This document shows positions 46,844-60,000 of a stretch of 64,000 nt of DNA, in pieces (position 1 is the first letter of the stretch; the number at the start of each line of letters is the position of its first letter). Source of the DNA: Gyromitra esculenta (Eukaryota; Ascomycota; Pezizomycetes; Pezizales; Discinaceae); contig JBCAML010000007.1 in assembly GCA_038503075.1 (NCBI GenBank), forward strand, positions 1,860,001 through 1,924,000, given 5' to 3'. Below the pieces are notes generated by a model. The model saw nothing but the letters and a program-made list of their open reading frames with translations, was not told the DNA's origin and did not search any database. Made by a program: the position numbers and the translations under genes.

Positions 46844-49658
46844 TCTTTGGTACCTACGACTTCGTCTCGCAAGATTTTGGCGGCTCCGAGCGATTAAGTA
46901 TTATTGTTGTAGGATTTTAGCTGGATTTTAGCTGTTTAAATTTCCTTTGTTCTTCTCGTTTAGCCTTTTCCCTTTTCTTTTGTTATTTATGGGTCATGGC
47001 GAGTATGGGATGGTGTTTAGGTTTCTTCGACTTTCATGTTAATATTTTCTATATTCTTTATATACTTTTCTTCGGCCTGTTTATTTGCGGTGGCAATAAT
47101 TATGCATCTAATGAGCGATTTGTACTACATGTAATGACTTTAGGGAATTTTTATTTCTGTTGAACAGGCGCGGGTATTTTAAATTTAGGGTTTGATTGAT
47201 TTGATTTTCTCTTTGTTAGGTCTTGGCTATTTTCCTTCGTTGTGCTTTTCTCTTGAACGAAGGGGGAAAAATAATTGGGCTAGCATTTTGTAATGAGTAA
47301 CTCTGAGGTTGGGAAAGCAATCTGCGATTATCGCGCTTGTTGGTGGGGGAATCTTAGAAAATAATGTATATTGATTATGATATGCCAAGAGCGTGTCTAG
47401 TTTTTGCGTCAGCTCAAAATTTCAATCAGGCCTACCATAATTCCGTTTGTATCAAGTTTCCATGGTTGCCAGAGACAGAGTCAGTACGTTCTTAATAATG
47501 CGCCAGTCCATCATACATCCAATTAATCTTGGCAGCAACCGAAAGAAATTATAATGATCGCACGATATCACATTACCCAAGATCTGTAGGTTACGATGTG
47601 GAACATGTCTGGCCCACTGTCTACTGCCGAGTGATACTATGTGACTTCTAATCACCACCTCTTGAGTGGGTAGTCGAATAACCTCGCTTTAAGAATTCCT
47701 GTGACTTGTTTCTCGATTCAACAGTTCTAGTAGCAACGCGACAGGCTAGGACTCAAGATGAGTTAGGGTCGTGATGGGCTACGGAGTTGAAGAGGTTTCC
47801 CTGCACTGGCATTAGAGTATCTAGGATGTCATTATTGCGGCTCAAGTAAAGAAAAAGTAGGCAAGACGGATCTGGTTTTTCTTTTTTTGTGCGTTTGGTG
47901 GCATTTTGTTCAGCCGGACAGCCATATAGGATGTTACCAATAGGCTGACACTACAACTACGAAAATCTTCAAACTGGACAGGTATTCATCTCTGTGTGGT
48001 ACATGACATCTGATTCTACACGCAAGTAAGTGGTTGGAATCTGGGCGACTTAAGGCTACATATAGAATTCAGTGACACTTAGATGGTGGCGAAAAAAAAA
48101 GAAAGGTCTTAGAGCGGTATACGAAAGGGGTTTGTTCTCGCAGTATTCAAGGCCTACGAGCTAAGTAATTTCGCGGCTTAATGTTAACAAGAGTTAACTA
48201 CTGGTCTTTAGTTTAAATCTTAGTCTATCGTACATAATGAAAGCTAACAAGACCCTCAATAGCTTGAGGTGGTTCATAAACGCGACTAAAGCTTAAAGAC
48301 TACCATCCTCCATTCTAATACTTTAATTCCTAGTTACCATGGTCGAAAATGGCCTAGGTCATGTTTTTAGTATCGCTATACCCGGTGCTGGCGGTGGGCA
48401 GCATACCTGTGTCTCCACTGAAGGTTTCACGTCCGGTAGAAAGAGGCTGCGCACTAAATGCTTCAGGAGGTGATATTTCCGACCGTCGCTGTTCCAAGGT
48501 ACCTGGTTTCTTTCTATTTCTCTTTAGATGTCGTCGATTCAGTGCCCAATCCGCAAACCAATCCGTTTCACATCTATCGAATATCAATGGCAATCTTCGG
48601 ATTAGGTCCGACCTTGCTTCTGCGAGAAAGTGTTTCGGGATCCTAGTAAAGCCGGTATCTTGTTCACTGAGTCTGTGTTTGTCGTAAACTTCCTGGATAA
48701 CTATCACTGGGATTAGCCTCGGAGTGGTTGATTTTCTGGGAGATAATTGTCGATTCTATACCATCTAAGATGTTTGCTCTCTCTTCCATTGTAACACCGA
48801 GAAGAATCCACACTGCAAGTGGCCTTGCATTGAGTTTCTCTCGTGGTTGTTTTATTTTGGATGTTTCCATGGCTGTGGAGCTGTTTGATATGGCGATGAA
48901 GATATGGCCGTGGGCGTTGATGGTGACGATAGTGATAATTCACAAACTCGCCCGATTTTGGAGAAGGGGGTTATGTTCTGAGAAATTTGCCAAGATATAG
49001 CTCAAATCACTATGGCTTTGTGCTGCTGTCACCAGCATCGGTTATGGGCCAATAGACTACCAATTCGTTCGCTAATCGGCAGGCCAGTTGGCCAATGCCT
49101 GTTCAGAAGAGTGGCAGGTTTTGGTCACATATTCAACACAGACCTCTTTGAGTCTCTGCTTGCGAATAACTACCCTCGTGTCCTGTGATAAGAGATCAGA
49201 ACACTATTGCACAAAACTCTGCACACAGAGACCGTTCCAAGTGCTACCGACAGCCGAGTGAGATATAATGACGCCAACTTTATCTTTTATTAGATTACGA
49301 GATTTCTTATTCATTTTACTAGGAGTTAGTTAACTCTATGAATTTTCAAGCGCAAGGAAACCCTTTATTTTCAGAAGTAAATTGATAAAAGTCTTTGAAA
49401 CATATTCAGCAAATGCGAACTGGTGCTAGCCTAGAATAGCTAGACTCACGGAGATAATCGTGAACTACATGTACTCGCAAAGCCATAATAATACGAATCA
49501 AAGGCTTAATTGGCTTCAATATTTCTCTGGTATGACTAGCTAACAAATAAGATCTCTCTTATTGGGTGAATGTGCCCAATGAATAAACGAAAAAAACAAA
49601 CAGGATCTCTCTTGTATAGGGCACTATTGAGAGTCGCTTTGCATATTTGCACTATCCA
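46844..49658. other. gene-poor region, about 2.8 kb
   Basis: AT-rich AUR1 3' sequence to about 47,300, TACATGTA at 47126 and 49466, then a stretch with scattered short frames. Minus-strand frames at 48354-48707 and 48664-48870 are the longest. They have no recognised family and no convincing joining introns, so no gene is called. Confidence 0.45.
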
Positions 49659-50969
49659 TTACCAGCTGCTTTTCCCAAAGTACTCCTTTAAACTCGTGGG
49701 AGTTTCGTCCAAAATCTACCACGCTAGCGTTAAATGGCAGTCCAGCAAATTTTTCATAGAGAACCCTAGGATCTGGGCAGGTGTGTTTCGATCTTCTTAC
49801 CTCCAAGGAACTTTTCAGCAGTTCGTGACTTCCGGGACCAAAGTATTCGTAATCTTTGATCAAGAGGAAGGTTTCCAACATCTCAAGTCCTATGGGTCCT
49901 GGGAAGAATCCCTGAAAGACTTCGTTGGAAACCTGGGTATAGTTTGCGGTCTGTCCCGTGGCCTCTGAGAATGTTTGGAGTATATCTTCTGGCGTATACC
50001 AGTCTGTTGCGCCTATGATATGTTTTCCAAGAGGTTTGTCATCGTATTTGGACAGAATTCCAGCAACGAATTTGCCAGTATCAGATCCGGCCTCGAGAAT
50101 AGGAATTTGGGTATTCCCTGCAAATGGCAGAGCCAGCGTGAATATACCGTCTTCCTTCTGTAGTCATTAGTTAGTAGGTTGAAATACAGAGATGGAAACT
50201 ATTGTATTAGGAAGAAAATACCTTTTTAACAAGCATTTTAATGCCCGACATGTAAGCTCCAGCCTCGAAAAAGGTTGCGGGAACGCCAATTGCTTCAATG
50301 TAATCCCCGATTTCGGCCTTCCCGTCAAAATGAGGTACGTTGACCAATTTCCCGTTGGATACTAGATAAGGGTGGTATCAATATATCAAAATACCCTAAT
50401 GATAGAAGTAGTTAGTGAGATGTAGAGATATTGATAGCATACGTTTGGTGACGTTTGGCAACGAGGACCAAATCAAGTGTTTGACGCCGACCTCTTTTGC
50501 GATGTCGGCGATATTCTTTCCTTGAGTTACCTCCACTTCTTTTGATTTCGTTTCCCAAACTGAGATGATTTTTTAACTGTTAAGTTCAAAAAATTTCGAG
50601 AATGCGTCTTGAGACGTCCAAGAGAGGACGGATATAGGATGCTTACAGTTTGTCACAGCAAAAACAGTATGAGCTCCGAAAAAAGCTTGACGAAGTGAAT
50701 CTTTATCAAGCATGTCCGCCTGATCAAAGAATGTTCGTTTTAGTAAGTGTTTTTTTTTATAGAATCCATGCCATAAGTGGAATTCAGGTACCCACTTTGA
50801 CGACCTCAACACCTTTATCTTTCAATGCTTGGCCCGCTGGCTTTGATGGATCGCGAGTAATCCCTCTGATTTTGAATTGCTGGGACAAGACAGGATGTCC
50901 AAGCACTGTCTTAACGACTGAACCACCTTGGGTGCCGGTAACACCGAAGACTACTAGGAGTTTGCTCAT
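49659..50969 (-). CDS. NmrA-like family NAD(P)-binding protein
   Basis: Atypical short-chain dehydrogenase-like protein of the NmrA/HSCARG family, which binds NAD(P) and often serves as a redox sensor or regulator rather than an enzyme. Six exons: complement(49659..49715, 49801..50157, 50222..50361, 50443..50559, 50647..50719, 50796..50969), 305 aa. The start MSKLLVVFGVTGTQGGSV carries the glycine-rich dinucleotide motif. Next come ITRDPSKPAG, ADMLDKDSLRQAFFGAHTVF, VTNFWETKS, KHLIWSSLPNVTK and FFEAGAYMSGI. The last exon restores the expected end ILDETPTSLKEYFGKSSW after an 85-nt intron that is open in another reading. An upstream extension to 51155 is in frame but has no homology and is not used. 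The substrate or partner is unknown; it is unlikely to be the AreA regulator NmrA itself. Confidence 0.92.
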
Positions 50970-52423
50970 GATTGAATTAATGTTGGAAGTTTTATTAAAG
51001 GAAGTGGCTTTGTTATGGCAGAGAGTGGTGCTGTTTGTATGTGTAGTGCTTTCTGTGCTTTCTTGGGTGCGGACTAGATGCTTTATACAAGATATCATAA
51101 GTCGCAAAAGGAGTATTAGTGGAGCTAAAACTAACTTCGGGTGAGAACACACCACTCGGCCGAGACTTTCCCTACGGCCTGGAACCGTGATGACCCTTGT
51201 GTGGTCAGATTCGGGACTTTTTTTACTGGTAAGACTAATGACCTCACATTGTCAGCAGAGTAAAGCAGTACCAGTTCTGGAATTTACGTTAGCTCATCTT
51301 TGTTAAACGGCAGGGTAGGTTCGCACCCACCCCTACCTACCATAGGTTGCTGCGTACCGGGTTAGCGCTCTAGATCTGAGTTTTCTAAAGTCGATAAATC
51401 CAGTTTAACTTACAGTAAGTCACAGCGGATTTGACTGTGCCAAGGTCCTTTAGTGAAACGATAAGCTAAACGCTGTGATAGCCACATAATCAAGCGTATC
51501 TACTTGTATATATATGTAAAATACGTATGCTAGTATGTGCATGTAGCTAGCAGAGCTATAACTTTTTACTATTCTACAAGATAGACCGGTTGCGAGTGAT
51601 ATGTTGTGAATTGTAATATGTTACTTACATATTTAACGCAGTACGTCTAAAATTTATGAGGGCTGTAACCTGCCGTTTAGAAATAACTGTATTTATCAAG
51701 AGCATATCGTGCCACAAGATTTATAATGCTTCACGTGATTTACGATTTGGCCCCCACTACTATCTCACTAAATTTATAAGTAGAGTACATGTATGTACTT
51801 ATGTCGCCCGATTTATAATGTTTCATATGACTGGATGCTGACGGGGCACAGAATTATCTAGCATAGAGTCCAAAGAAATTTGGTGCTTGGCATAGTTGAA
51901 GGACGGATCAAGTCCAGAAATCTGGTGTTTTTCTGGTAGGCTTGGCATATCTAGGGCCCATCCCATCGTTCGTACCCGAATTGCATAATAATTTAGTGTG
52001 AATTCGCCGTATGGGCTAACTAGCTGTAGGCAAAGGAAAGTAGCGGTCCTTTCCCACCAATTAGATCCCTGCCACGCAGGAAATCTGAGGTAGTTTTCTT
52101 CACGGGTAGGTATCGTGCTGCCCTGGTCATGTACCTTGAATACGAAGGGATGAGCACACATTATGGATCTAGCGTTTGGTTAGAAAGCAGGATATCTCGG
52201 CCGACAGTCAACATAAGCTTCTCTGGAGTAAGTCTTTCTCGGTGCTCTTAGATATCAGCTTTCTTTGTAAGGCCGGGGCGGCCTTGGGTTGATCAAAGCT
52301 TGGTGAAGTAGGGAGCCAAGCATACCCACGTGATCAGGATAATTACCCTGCTGGTGTCGCGATTTACGACATTTGAGCCTCACTACCAGTCGCTTCTGTT
52401 GCCTATAATCACGTTTGAGTATA
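50970..52423. other. divergent intergenic region NmrA-like/GPI17
   Basis: About 1.45 kb. It contains TACATGTA at 51786 and a pair of diverged 21-bp direct repeats (51718-51738 and 51810-51830). No gene is called. Confidence 0.55.
51718..51738. repeat. 21-bp direct repeat, copy 1 (copy 2 at 51810-51830)
   Basis: The two copies agree except at three positions, each a C-to-T or G-to-A change (tgcttcacgtga versus tgtttcatatga). The direction fits cytosine-deamination-type decay, but three sites prove nothing. Confidence 0.55.
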
Positions 52424-54230
52424 ATGGCCTCCACCTTGGGGCCTGATACGGCTTCTTCAATCGCAAACGCATTATCTACCACCGCAGCAGAACAGATGCC
52501 ATTAACTGCAGTTGATTCGGTTTCGGAGACACAAAAATCACCTCCACCAGACACCCCCGAGAATATCCGTATCCGATCACTTGTTATTCTTTCTTTCTGG
52601 ATTGCCATAGTTTCTGTAGGATTACCATTATGGTGGATAACAACGGCTATATACCGTGCACCGCTGCCATTAAAAGAGATGCAGAGTTGGGCTGATGGGA
52701 GAGTACGTTTGCGCTAGCTTCCCCCTTTTACAGATTTTGGAAGCTGAAGGGCAACAGGCGTGTAGAGCAGAATTTCCGTTGCTCATAGATGTGGAAGCAC
52801 CATCATTGACCGATCCTGAGAATCTACTCAAGACTGTGCAACATGCTCTCGATGATGCAAACGACTTCTCTGCTCATCATCTACGGCTTCGTCTCTCCAC
52901 GAATGCCTCTAAGTTAGGTCTGGAGGAGGAAGATGAGGTGGTAGCCGCCACATTGCGACTCACTCCAGGACCTTCCGGATCACCGCATTCGTATAATCTA
53001 ACTCCCTCCTCAAGGGTGATTGATCTATCCTATTCACCTTCGTACAACCCTTCGACGAGCCTTTCGGCATTCGTGGCTAGTACTCTTCAAGAGATATTTG
53101 CGGAGGAGCAACAAATGATTTCGTATCTGCTTGCGTCGTCTACACCGAGCCCTTCTCCGACACCTTCCTCTAGCACATCGAACGGAAATAATGGGATAGG
53201 GAAGGTAAACACGGCCGACATCACGCGAAAGATGAGTAGGATTGTTAGATACTCTCCCACGTATCACTTGACATTTTCTCTATTCACCGCCACGGGATTG
53301 CCCAATAGCTGGGATGTCGAGCACGCCATTTCCGAGTATCTGCAACCACTCCTGGACGCCCTGGGAGGGATCAGTACATTTACTGTCGATTCTCAGATTC
53401 AGTTCTATGCTTCGCTATCTTCAAGTGTTGTTCCCACCTGGGTACCAGGACCCGAGGGAGATGAGAGTAAAGGACAATGGGTTTTGAAGAAGGAAGATCT
53501 CAGCAGCTTCATCAACAGCGCTGAGTGGCCACTAGTTAGCATTACCAGCTATCCAACGATCAACTTCATCATATACATTCCATCAAAGGAACAATCGCCT
53601 CTTGTTATATCGGATAGTGCAACGAATGCATTCTTACTCCCCCAGTGGGGTGGAGTTATGGTCTTGAACCCGAACAACGGTTCTTCTGGCGGGGAGCTTG
53701 CATCACACTTAAGCAAGGAAGCTTTGAAGCCGCCGCTTGACCTCTTCGCTACGCAGCTCCTCGCGCTTCTCGGAGCTCCTGCTCACCCGAGTTCGTTGCC
53801 GATCAGGCTCGATTCGCTGACTCGACAGCGATCTGCCGAGCTTCTTGTTTCTGCGTCTTCGACTCTTGGTTCTCTATATAGGTTGACACTTGCGCTTCCA
53901 TCTATCTCTATTCCGTCTTCCGTATCCATTTCAGTGGCGTCGACTCTGTCTTCGCTCAAAAGCGCATGTCGCGAATTGAAGAACGGACGATTTGGTGGCG
54001 AGGGAGGTGCTTTGGAGGAGGGTAGAAACGCAGCTTTCCAGGCCGAAAGAGCGTTTTTTGAGAAGAGTATGGTCGGTCAAGTCTATTTCCCGGAGGAACA
54101 CAAAGTTGCGGTATACTTACCGCTTATGGGGCCAGTTGGTGTGCCCTTGGTTATGGGTGCGGCGAAGGAGATTACAAGGTTGGTGAGAGTTTGGAAGGCA
54201 CAAAGGGGTGTGATCCCTGGTCGATTGTAA
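52424..54230 (+). CDS. GPI17: GPI transamidase subunit PIG-S/Gpi17
   Basis: Subunit of the ER-membrane GPI transamidase, which attaches GPI anchors to proteins. Two exons: 52424..52702 and 52758..54230, 583 aa. A short cytosolic N terminus is followed by a membrane segment (about 53-75, SLVILSFWIAIVSVGLPLWW) and the PIG-S signature ITTAIYRAPLPLKEMQSWAD. The luminal domain starts ACRAEFPLLIDVEAPSL and includes HALDDANDFSAHHLRLRL, SWDVEHAISEYLQPLLDALG and the NGSSGGELASHL region. A second hydrophobic segment lies near the C terminus (YLPLMGPVGVPLVMGAAKEI). An earlier AG (52731-52732) would give a 31-nt intron, too short; the acceptor at 52757 gives 55 nt and the normal family junction WADGR-ACRAEFPL. 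Confidence 0.93.
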
Positions 54231-56075
54231 ATGATATATGTTTTTTGTATGGTACCTTGGCCTGTGCTTTGTTAGACTAAGAGTAATTGTGGCTTGCGTT
54301 TATTTTTATTTTTGCTTTTGTAGTTGATCATGGTGCGATGCATACGGAGTTTTGAAGGTTATTGTATTATTGGTCTAAGTTTGTAGCAAGCTACAAATGG
54401 GTTATGGCTAAATACATCTGTAAGAAAGGGGTGGCATTGGGAATACAAAAGAGTTCAACAAACTATAAACGATTGTATCGTTGGCAGTTTGCCTAATTTA
54501 ATTCCTAAAGTCGATGTCGTTTCACCCACTTCGAATCCCGGGCTGTCTTGCCTGTGTGTATGCTTGGAGGTTAGAAAACTAGGCAGTTGATGGACTTGTT
54601 TTAGTTCCCTTTTTTGGCCCACTGTTGGGATATTAGATACGAATGAGATCGACTGCTTACTTCTCTACAAGCTAGCTACGCGCTCCCGTTTATACACTTG
54701 ACAATACCCTTCTGGAACCCCGAGTGCCCATGTACTCGGGCCCTTTTCTCTCATTAATTTCCGACCCCGAACCTTCCCCGAAGGCTCTCCTTGGAGTTTT
54801 CCCATATTAGGAAGCTTTTCCAACACCTACGCTAGTACAACTATCGAGTGATACTTCGTGGAGGGCTGTAGTCGAGGGCGACACGAACCGATTCTAGAGC
54901 ACTATGACCGCATGATACAAGGAGATCATCATGGAAGACCTCCGTGAAGGATGCGGGTAGTAATATCCCCCTCCTCTCCTACGTCTATTTGGCCATCTTT
55001 CAGGTATTTCCACAGCAACTGGAAGCCTACTAAGGTTATATAATCATGTACTGCTTCATCAAAATGCTGATAAGTCTCTCACGCTCGATGGTTTACTGTG
55101 TCTAACGAGGATATGTCTTACTGTCGAACTCACATTAATTTTTGGAGATTGCTATGGTAGCTATTAGTGATTGTCGACTCTGGTACCGATCGGCCGCGGT
55201 GGTACGTATTATCGTTAACCTTCATAAGAGCTTAAGCCTTATTTTGATTTTGACTTACAAACTGTAGATAGGTAGTGTAGCGGTTAGTCGTGCGATAGAT
55301 TGGTAGACAGCACTGCTTTGGAAACTGGAATGCGACGAGAGAAAGGTTTCTCGAAGTTGGCGTGTGATATAGTGTGTCTTCAAATCTCGACTAGTCAAGA
55401 TCTCTGAGTAGAACGCCTAAATTGGTTGGTCTGCGCAGCTGCAGGGTAGCTTATTTCTCGGTGTGATGCGTATGTAGGTTTGGGTAGGAATTATATGTGC
55501 ATGGAGCTTACCCGATGCGTTTTAGATCCAATAGCTAAGAATCCCAGCTATTACTTTATACCGTAATAGAAACTCATTTTATTGCAATCTGCTGCGTAGA
55601 CCTTAGGATATCGCGATCACGATTCCGTTTTACGAGGTGAACCTGAGAAAATAACCACGATGAAGAAAGAAAAAATCTCGAGGGGGGCTTTGTAGCTTCG
55701 TAACGATAGAATATAAATCGCTAAAACCATATTTCAAGTGTAAGAAGGAAATAAAGAGAAAACAAAGGAAAAAAACTACCTCTCCGCGTTACCCAACCAA
55801 ATTAGCTAGCTAGAGCCCCCATCGGTTTGCAGAAAAAAGTCGTATGGTACAGTACACTTATAATTGCTACCCTTGCGCCGATCCTACCTACCCCAAACCT
55901 AAATCCAATCTTTTTTGGATACGGTATTTGCCAACACACACTTATTGCCGCTCATCATAAATAAATCATCCCGCAGGTAATATTAACTGGTCGTTGCGCC
56001 ATATGACTGCTTCCACCTGGTATATCCTTGTAATTTTTGAAAGTCTAGTCTCCGTCGCTGTTGACCAAGAGCCCT
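54231..56075. other. intergenic region between convergent GPI17 and VPS55
   Basis: About 1.85 kb with no gene-length frame. AT-rich 3' flanks lie on both sides. The middle (54,700-55,650) shows no repeat or RNA that I recognise. Confidence 0.5.
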
Positions 56076-56593
56076 TTAAAAATCCGTTTCCTCCTCCCGG
56101 AAAAACAACGTGAACGAAGTGATGGTGCCATAGATGAGCAGTCCACCGATGGTGGACATGATCATAGCCGGGATCTGGATAATGCCCGAGTGAGCTAGCA
56201 CCGCCGGCAGTGCTGTTTGCAAACTCTCATTAACGACAAGTCCCTCCATCATACTATTCAGCAAAACGAAGAACAAGACGCCTACCGATCCCCATGACAA
56301 CAAAAAAACCTGTTAGGAACCGACCCAAGTCTAGAATACCGTTGCCAGCACTGTCGATGAAATCATCCGGGTTGGTGCACCGCGAGCAGATGGCGTTTGG
56401 CAGCGGCGCGAGACAGTATGTAGCGACAACTAGTAGCGGGAAGTAGTTTCCGAATAGCGCCGACGAGAGGATTACGAGCAAGAAACTGATCGCGAGGACC
56501 TATGTGAGGGGCCAGTTAGTCTTGATGCGCATACGGAGTGGTGGGGTGGGGGATTACGAATGAGAGGATGATGATCGTTTTCAGACCTGCCAT
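56076..56593 (-). CDS. VPS55: endosomal sorting protein Vps55 (OB-RGRP family)
   Basis: Small four-span membrane protein that, with Vps68, works in late endosome-to-vacuole transport; homologue of human leptin-receptor overlapping transcript protein. Three exons: complement(56076..56212, 56286..56499, 56558..56593), 128 aa. Exon 1 codes MAGLKTIIILSF. The body carries VILSSALFGNYFPLLVVATY, LAPLPNAICSRC, NPDDFIDSAG, FLTGFFVVMGIALPAVLAHS and GIIQIPAMIMSTIGGLLIYG, the family's core in order. It ends with an acidic tail REEETDF. The start ATG fits the family length. Divergent from the NLR gene with only 475 bp between start codons. Confidence 0.95.
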
Positions 56594-57068
56594 AGCGATG
56601 ATTCGTGTCAGAATTTTGCTGGGTGTTTACTCCTGATTGAGGGTATTGTTGAAGGTTGCTATAGTGAACTATTGATGAAGTTTGCGATAGATGAGTTGGT
56701 GGAAGAGGTGGGCTGGGCTGGGGCTGAAGTGACGCGACGTCTTCCAGCCGCATCTCCCTGATTATGGCCGCCAAGCCATGTCGCTGTAGTAAGACAGCCG
56801 TCCACTCGTGATTAGGAGATAACTTGTCAAAGCCCTCTTATTGTGCGCCTTAAACCCTTAAACCCTTAAACACGAATAGAGAGTTGTAAACACTACCCCG
56901 CTTGAGTGCGACAACTCATCAAGTTTTGCGGTGTCCGTATCCTTTTCGCTAAAAGGAGGTCATGCCGCTACAAGCAGCAATGTATGCTTTACCTTTACCC
57001 ATATTTAGAGCGTTTGGTGGTTACTCTGGAATTTTGGAAGAGGGATAGCAAAACTCGAAGTCGAAGAG
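56594..57068. promoter_or_regulatory. short shared promoter region VPS55/NLR
   Basis: 475 bp between two divergent start codons. It includes three exact tandem copies of ccttaaac (56848-56871) close to midway. A housekeeping trafficking gene and an accessory NLR must share this space. No known factor site is assigned. Confidence 0.5.
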
Positions 57069-60000
57069 ATGTCGTCTGGAAGCGTGCCTCCAGGTTCTAG
57101 GTAAGCGCCCAATGTCCTCTAACTGATTTGTTTTATATTATGGCTTGAGCTGAGAATAGCCGCTAAATATACTATCCTCTGTCTGTAGCAATTATCAAAC
57201 GGCATGGAATAAAGCTCTGGAGTATCTTGATAATCTACCACCTATACGCCAAAAGGCCTTTGACCTCCTTAGCTCAAGCGAGCAAGCTATTTTCCGGAGC
57301 ACAGTTGATCCCGCCGAAATCATTCAAGTCCTAGAACAGAATAGAGAATCAAGACATTCAATTTCGCGACTGAACAAGTTTAACACGCGCATTGTGAAAC
57401 CGTTCTTACAATTTGGCCCCAGTATTGATACGATCGTTCAAATGAATCCTGGGATCGGATCTCCAATCTGGGCGCCAATTAGAGTTATTCTTCAAGTATC
57501 TCTCCCGTACTTTATGTTGAATGAATGTTTATATAAACTAGGTCGTTGCATCGACAGCGGAAGGATTCGCCAGAATCGAAGCTATGCTCAAAATTACGCT
57601 CGAAAAACTAAGTCTATTTGACAAGTACGAGAAACTTTTTCGAACTTCGAAGCCTCAGTCGCTGAATTTAGTACACGATGCATTGGTAAAGTTCTATACC
57701 GATGTTATTGAATTAGCGTTAGTGACTACCATATCATATCGTCGTAGCGTATTCAGTAGGTAACTTCCAGTTACTACATCGGGGGTCCGTGTTGACTTTT
57801 CTAGAGTCAGTTTTTCGGTCATTTGTGAAAGCTTCGGACGAAGATTTCGACGAAATCGTATCAAACATGCAGGGTCATGTTGAGGCTATTAATCCGAGAG
57901 TGGTTTTAGGAGGGCTCATTGAAGCTAGACAACACCATGAAGGTAGTTGGATGTGCCTTGTTTCGGTGAAGAATATTGACATTCTATAGATACCGCGATT
58001 GGGCTTCACACTTTGAACATCAAAGCCGACCAGCAAGCAGCTGATAAATTACGTGAGTAGCGTCTACTGAGTCCAATGGACCTACGATTAAACTCGAATA
58101 ATTCATCCGAGGGTTTACTCCCTGATCAAAGTTAGAGCAATTCGTCTGACAATGCTCTGCCCTTCGCAATTTAGGGGAGCGAGAACATTCCGTTCGGAAA
58201 TGGCTTTCTCGTACGAATGCGGATGTCGACCAACAAGAGAATCTGGGTAGCCATTTTTCAAATACATGTGACTGGTTCTTCCAGGGGCTGGACTTCAACA
58301 GCTGGCGCGATTCCAACCATTCGAGTCGTCTTTGGGTAAAGGGGATCCCAGGGTGCGGCAAGTCTGTTCTATCTTCGGTTCTCATCAGCCGGCTCAAGAG
58401 CCAGGGAGAACCAATCGTTTACTTTTTCTGCAAGGAAAAGGATGAAACTAGAAATAATCCGCTATCCATTTTACGTACGATTCTGTGGCAACTTATCGAT
58501 CATCCTGTTCATAAATGTACATTTATCGACATCATACATGGGGTTATGTTGAACAGCGGTACGTCATACGCCGATTCTACACAGGAGCTATGGAGTCCGC
58601 TAGAAAAGATTGTTAGCATGCTTCCGGTTATTTATTGCGTTATCGACGCACTCGACGAATGCGATGATAGAGGTGGTCGGCTCAGCAATTTCCTCGCAAA
58701 ACTCACAGAAGTATCAGCATCAACTACTGCCACAGCCTTTAAGATATTTGCAACAAGTCGCTTGAATGAACCCCACATAGAAAAACAGTTAAATAAAGCG
58801 TGGTCATTAGCTGTGATGGAAAAAGCAAATGTTCAAGGTGACATCGATGCATTTATTTTAAACCGCATTGGAGCCTCAATAGCTCTCACCTCCTATAAAG
58901 AAAGAGTCTATACTTCTGTTTTTCAAGGAGCCGATGGAATGTTCCTCTGGGCCCGGCTGATGCTAGATGACCTTGGGAATAGGTCATCTTGGGAAATCGA
59001 AAAGGCGCTGGCGGACATGCCGCGTGGGTTGGATGGTGTGTATGACCGCCTGTTCGAGCGTGTCTCGGAATCATCCATCGAAAGATGTAGGAAAGTCTTG
59101 CATTGGAGCGCCGTCGCTCGCCAGCCGCTGTCAGTTGCCGAAATTTCGCTGGCACTGGCAATATCGGAGGGGTTGGATTCCCATGAGGCTTACGACTTGG
59201 GGCTGGATCAAGCCTTCGAGACCCAACGAATCAGAAAAGACTGCGGCTCACTTATTACAATTCTCCCAGATAAGACCGTGCAGTTGGTACACACCTCTCT
59301 ACTAACATATCTTTTGAAAGAGCACGACTCGTTGGGGTCGAGGGGGTCGGTTTCTTCAACATTTTTAATAAGTCCAGACCAAGCCCACGCGAGTCTAGCC
59401 ACTGTCTGTCTACGATATAACATGTTCACCTGCTTTCAAAATGGTTTGGGGGAATTACCACGAGAAAAAATCGGGACCAAGCATCCTTTCCTACGATATA
59501 GTACCTGCAACTGGATCAAGCATGTTATCCACAGTAGTAGTCACGATGCTACTTTGACGGGCATCATAATCGAGTTTTTCGATATGAAGCAGGGTTGGCT
59601 ATGGTTACAACGATGCGATTTCTTTGATATTACAAACGGCCACCTTCTTGTACTTCAAGGTGACCTTAAAGCATGGGCCACGTGCGAGGGGTTAGGTCTT
59701 CGAAGTGAGGGGAGCAGAATAGGCGATTTCATTTTGTGTTCGAGTCAAAAGGGGTACGAGGAAAGTAGGCATCAATATGGAGGGGATAGTGTTAACACAA
59801 TGAGCGCGGCTCACAAGCTAGCGGGCTTCTATAGCGACCAGGACCGGTACTCGGAGGCGCTGAAATGGTACGGGCGGGCGCTGGCCGGCAGAGAGAAGGC
59901 TCTCGGGAAGGAGCACCCGTCGGCGCTGGACACGGTCCACAACATGGCGAGCGTCTACAACAATCAAGGCCGGTACTCGGAGGCGCTGGAGTGGTACGGG

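Noticed and set aside
48354..48870. Two overlapping minus-strand frames that might be exons of one gene
   Set aside because: They lie in different frames, and I found no splice pair joining them and no family resemblance.
50970..51155. 62-residue upstream extension of the NmrA-like protein
   Set aside because: In frame but low in similarity to anything. The glycine-rich NAD(P) motif normally starts within the first few residues, as it does from the ATG at 50969.
52703..52733. 31-nt intron in GPI17
   Set aside because: Below the size of every other intron here; the acceptor at 52757 gives a 55-nt intron and the family-consistent junction.
54520..54545. ttcgaatcccgg resembling a tRNA B-box/T-arm
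   Set aside because: No matching acceptor stem, anticodon arm or A-box could be laid out around it.
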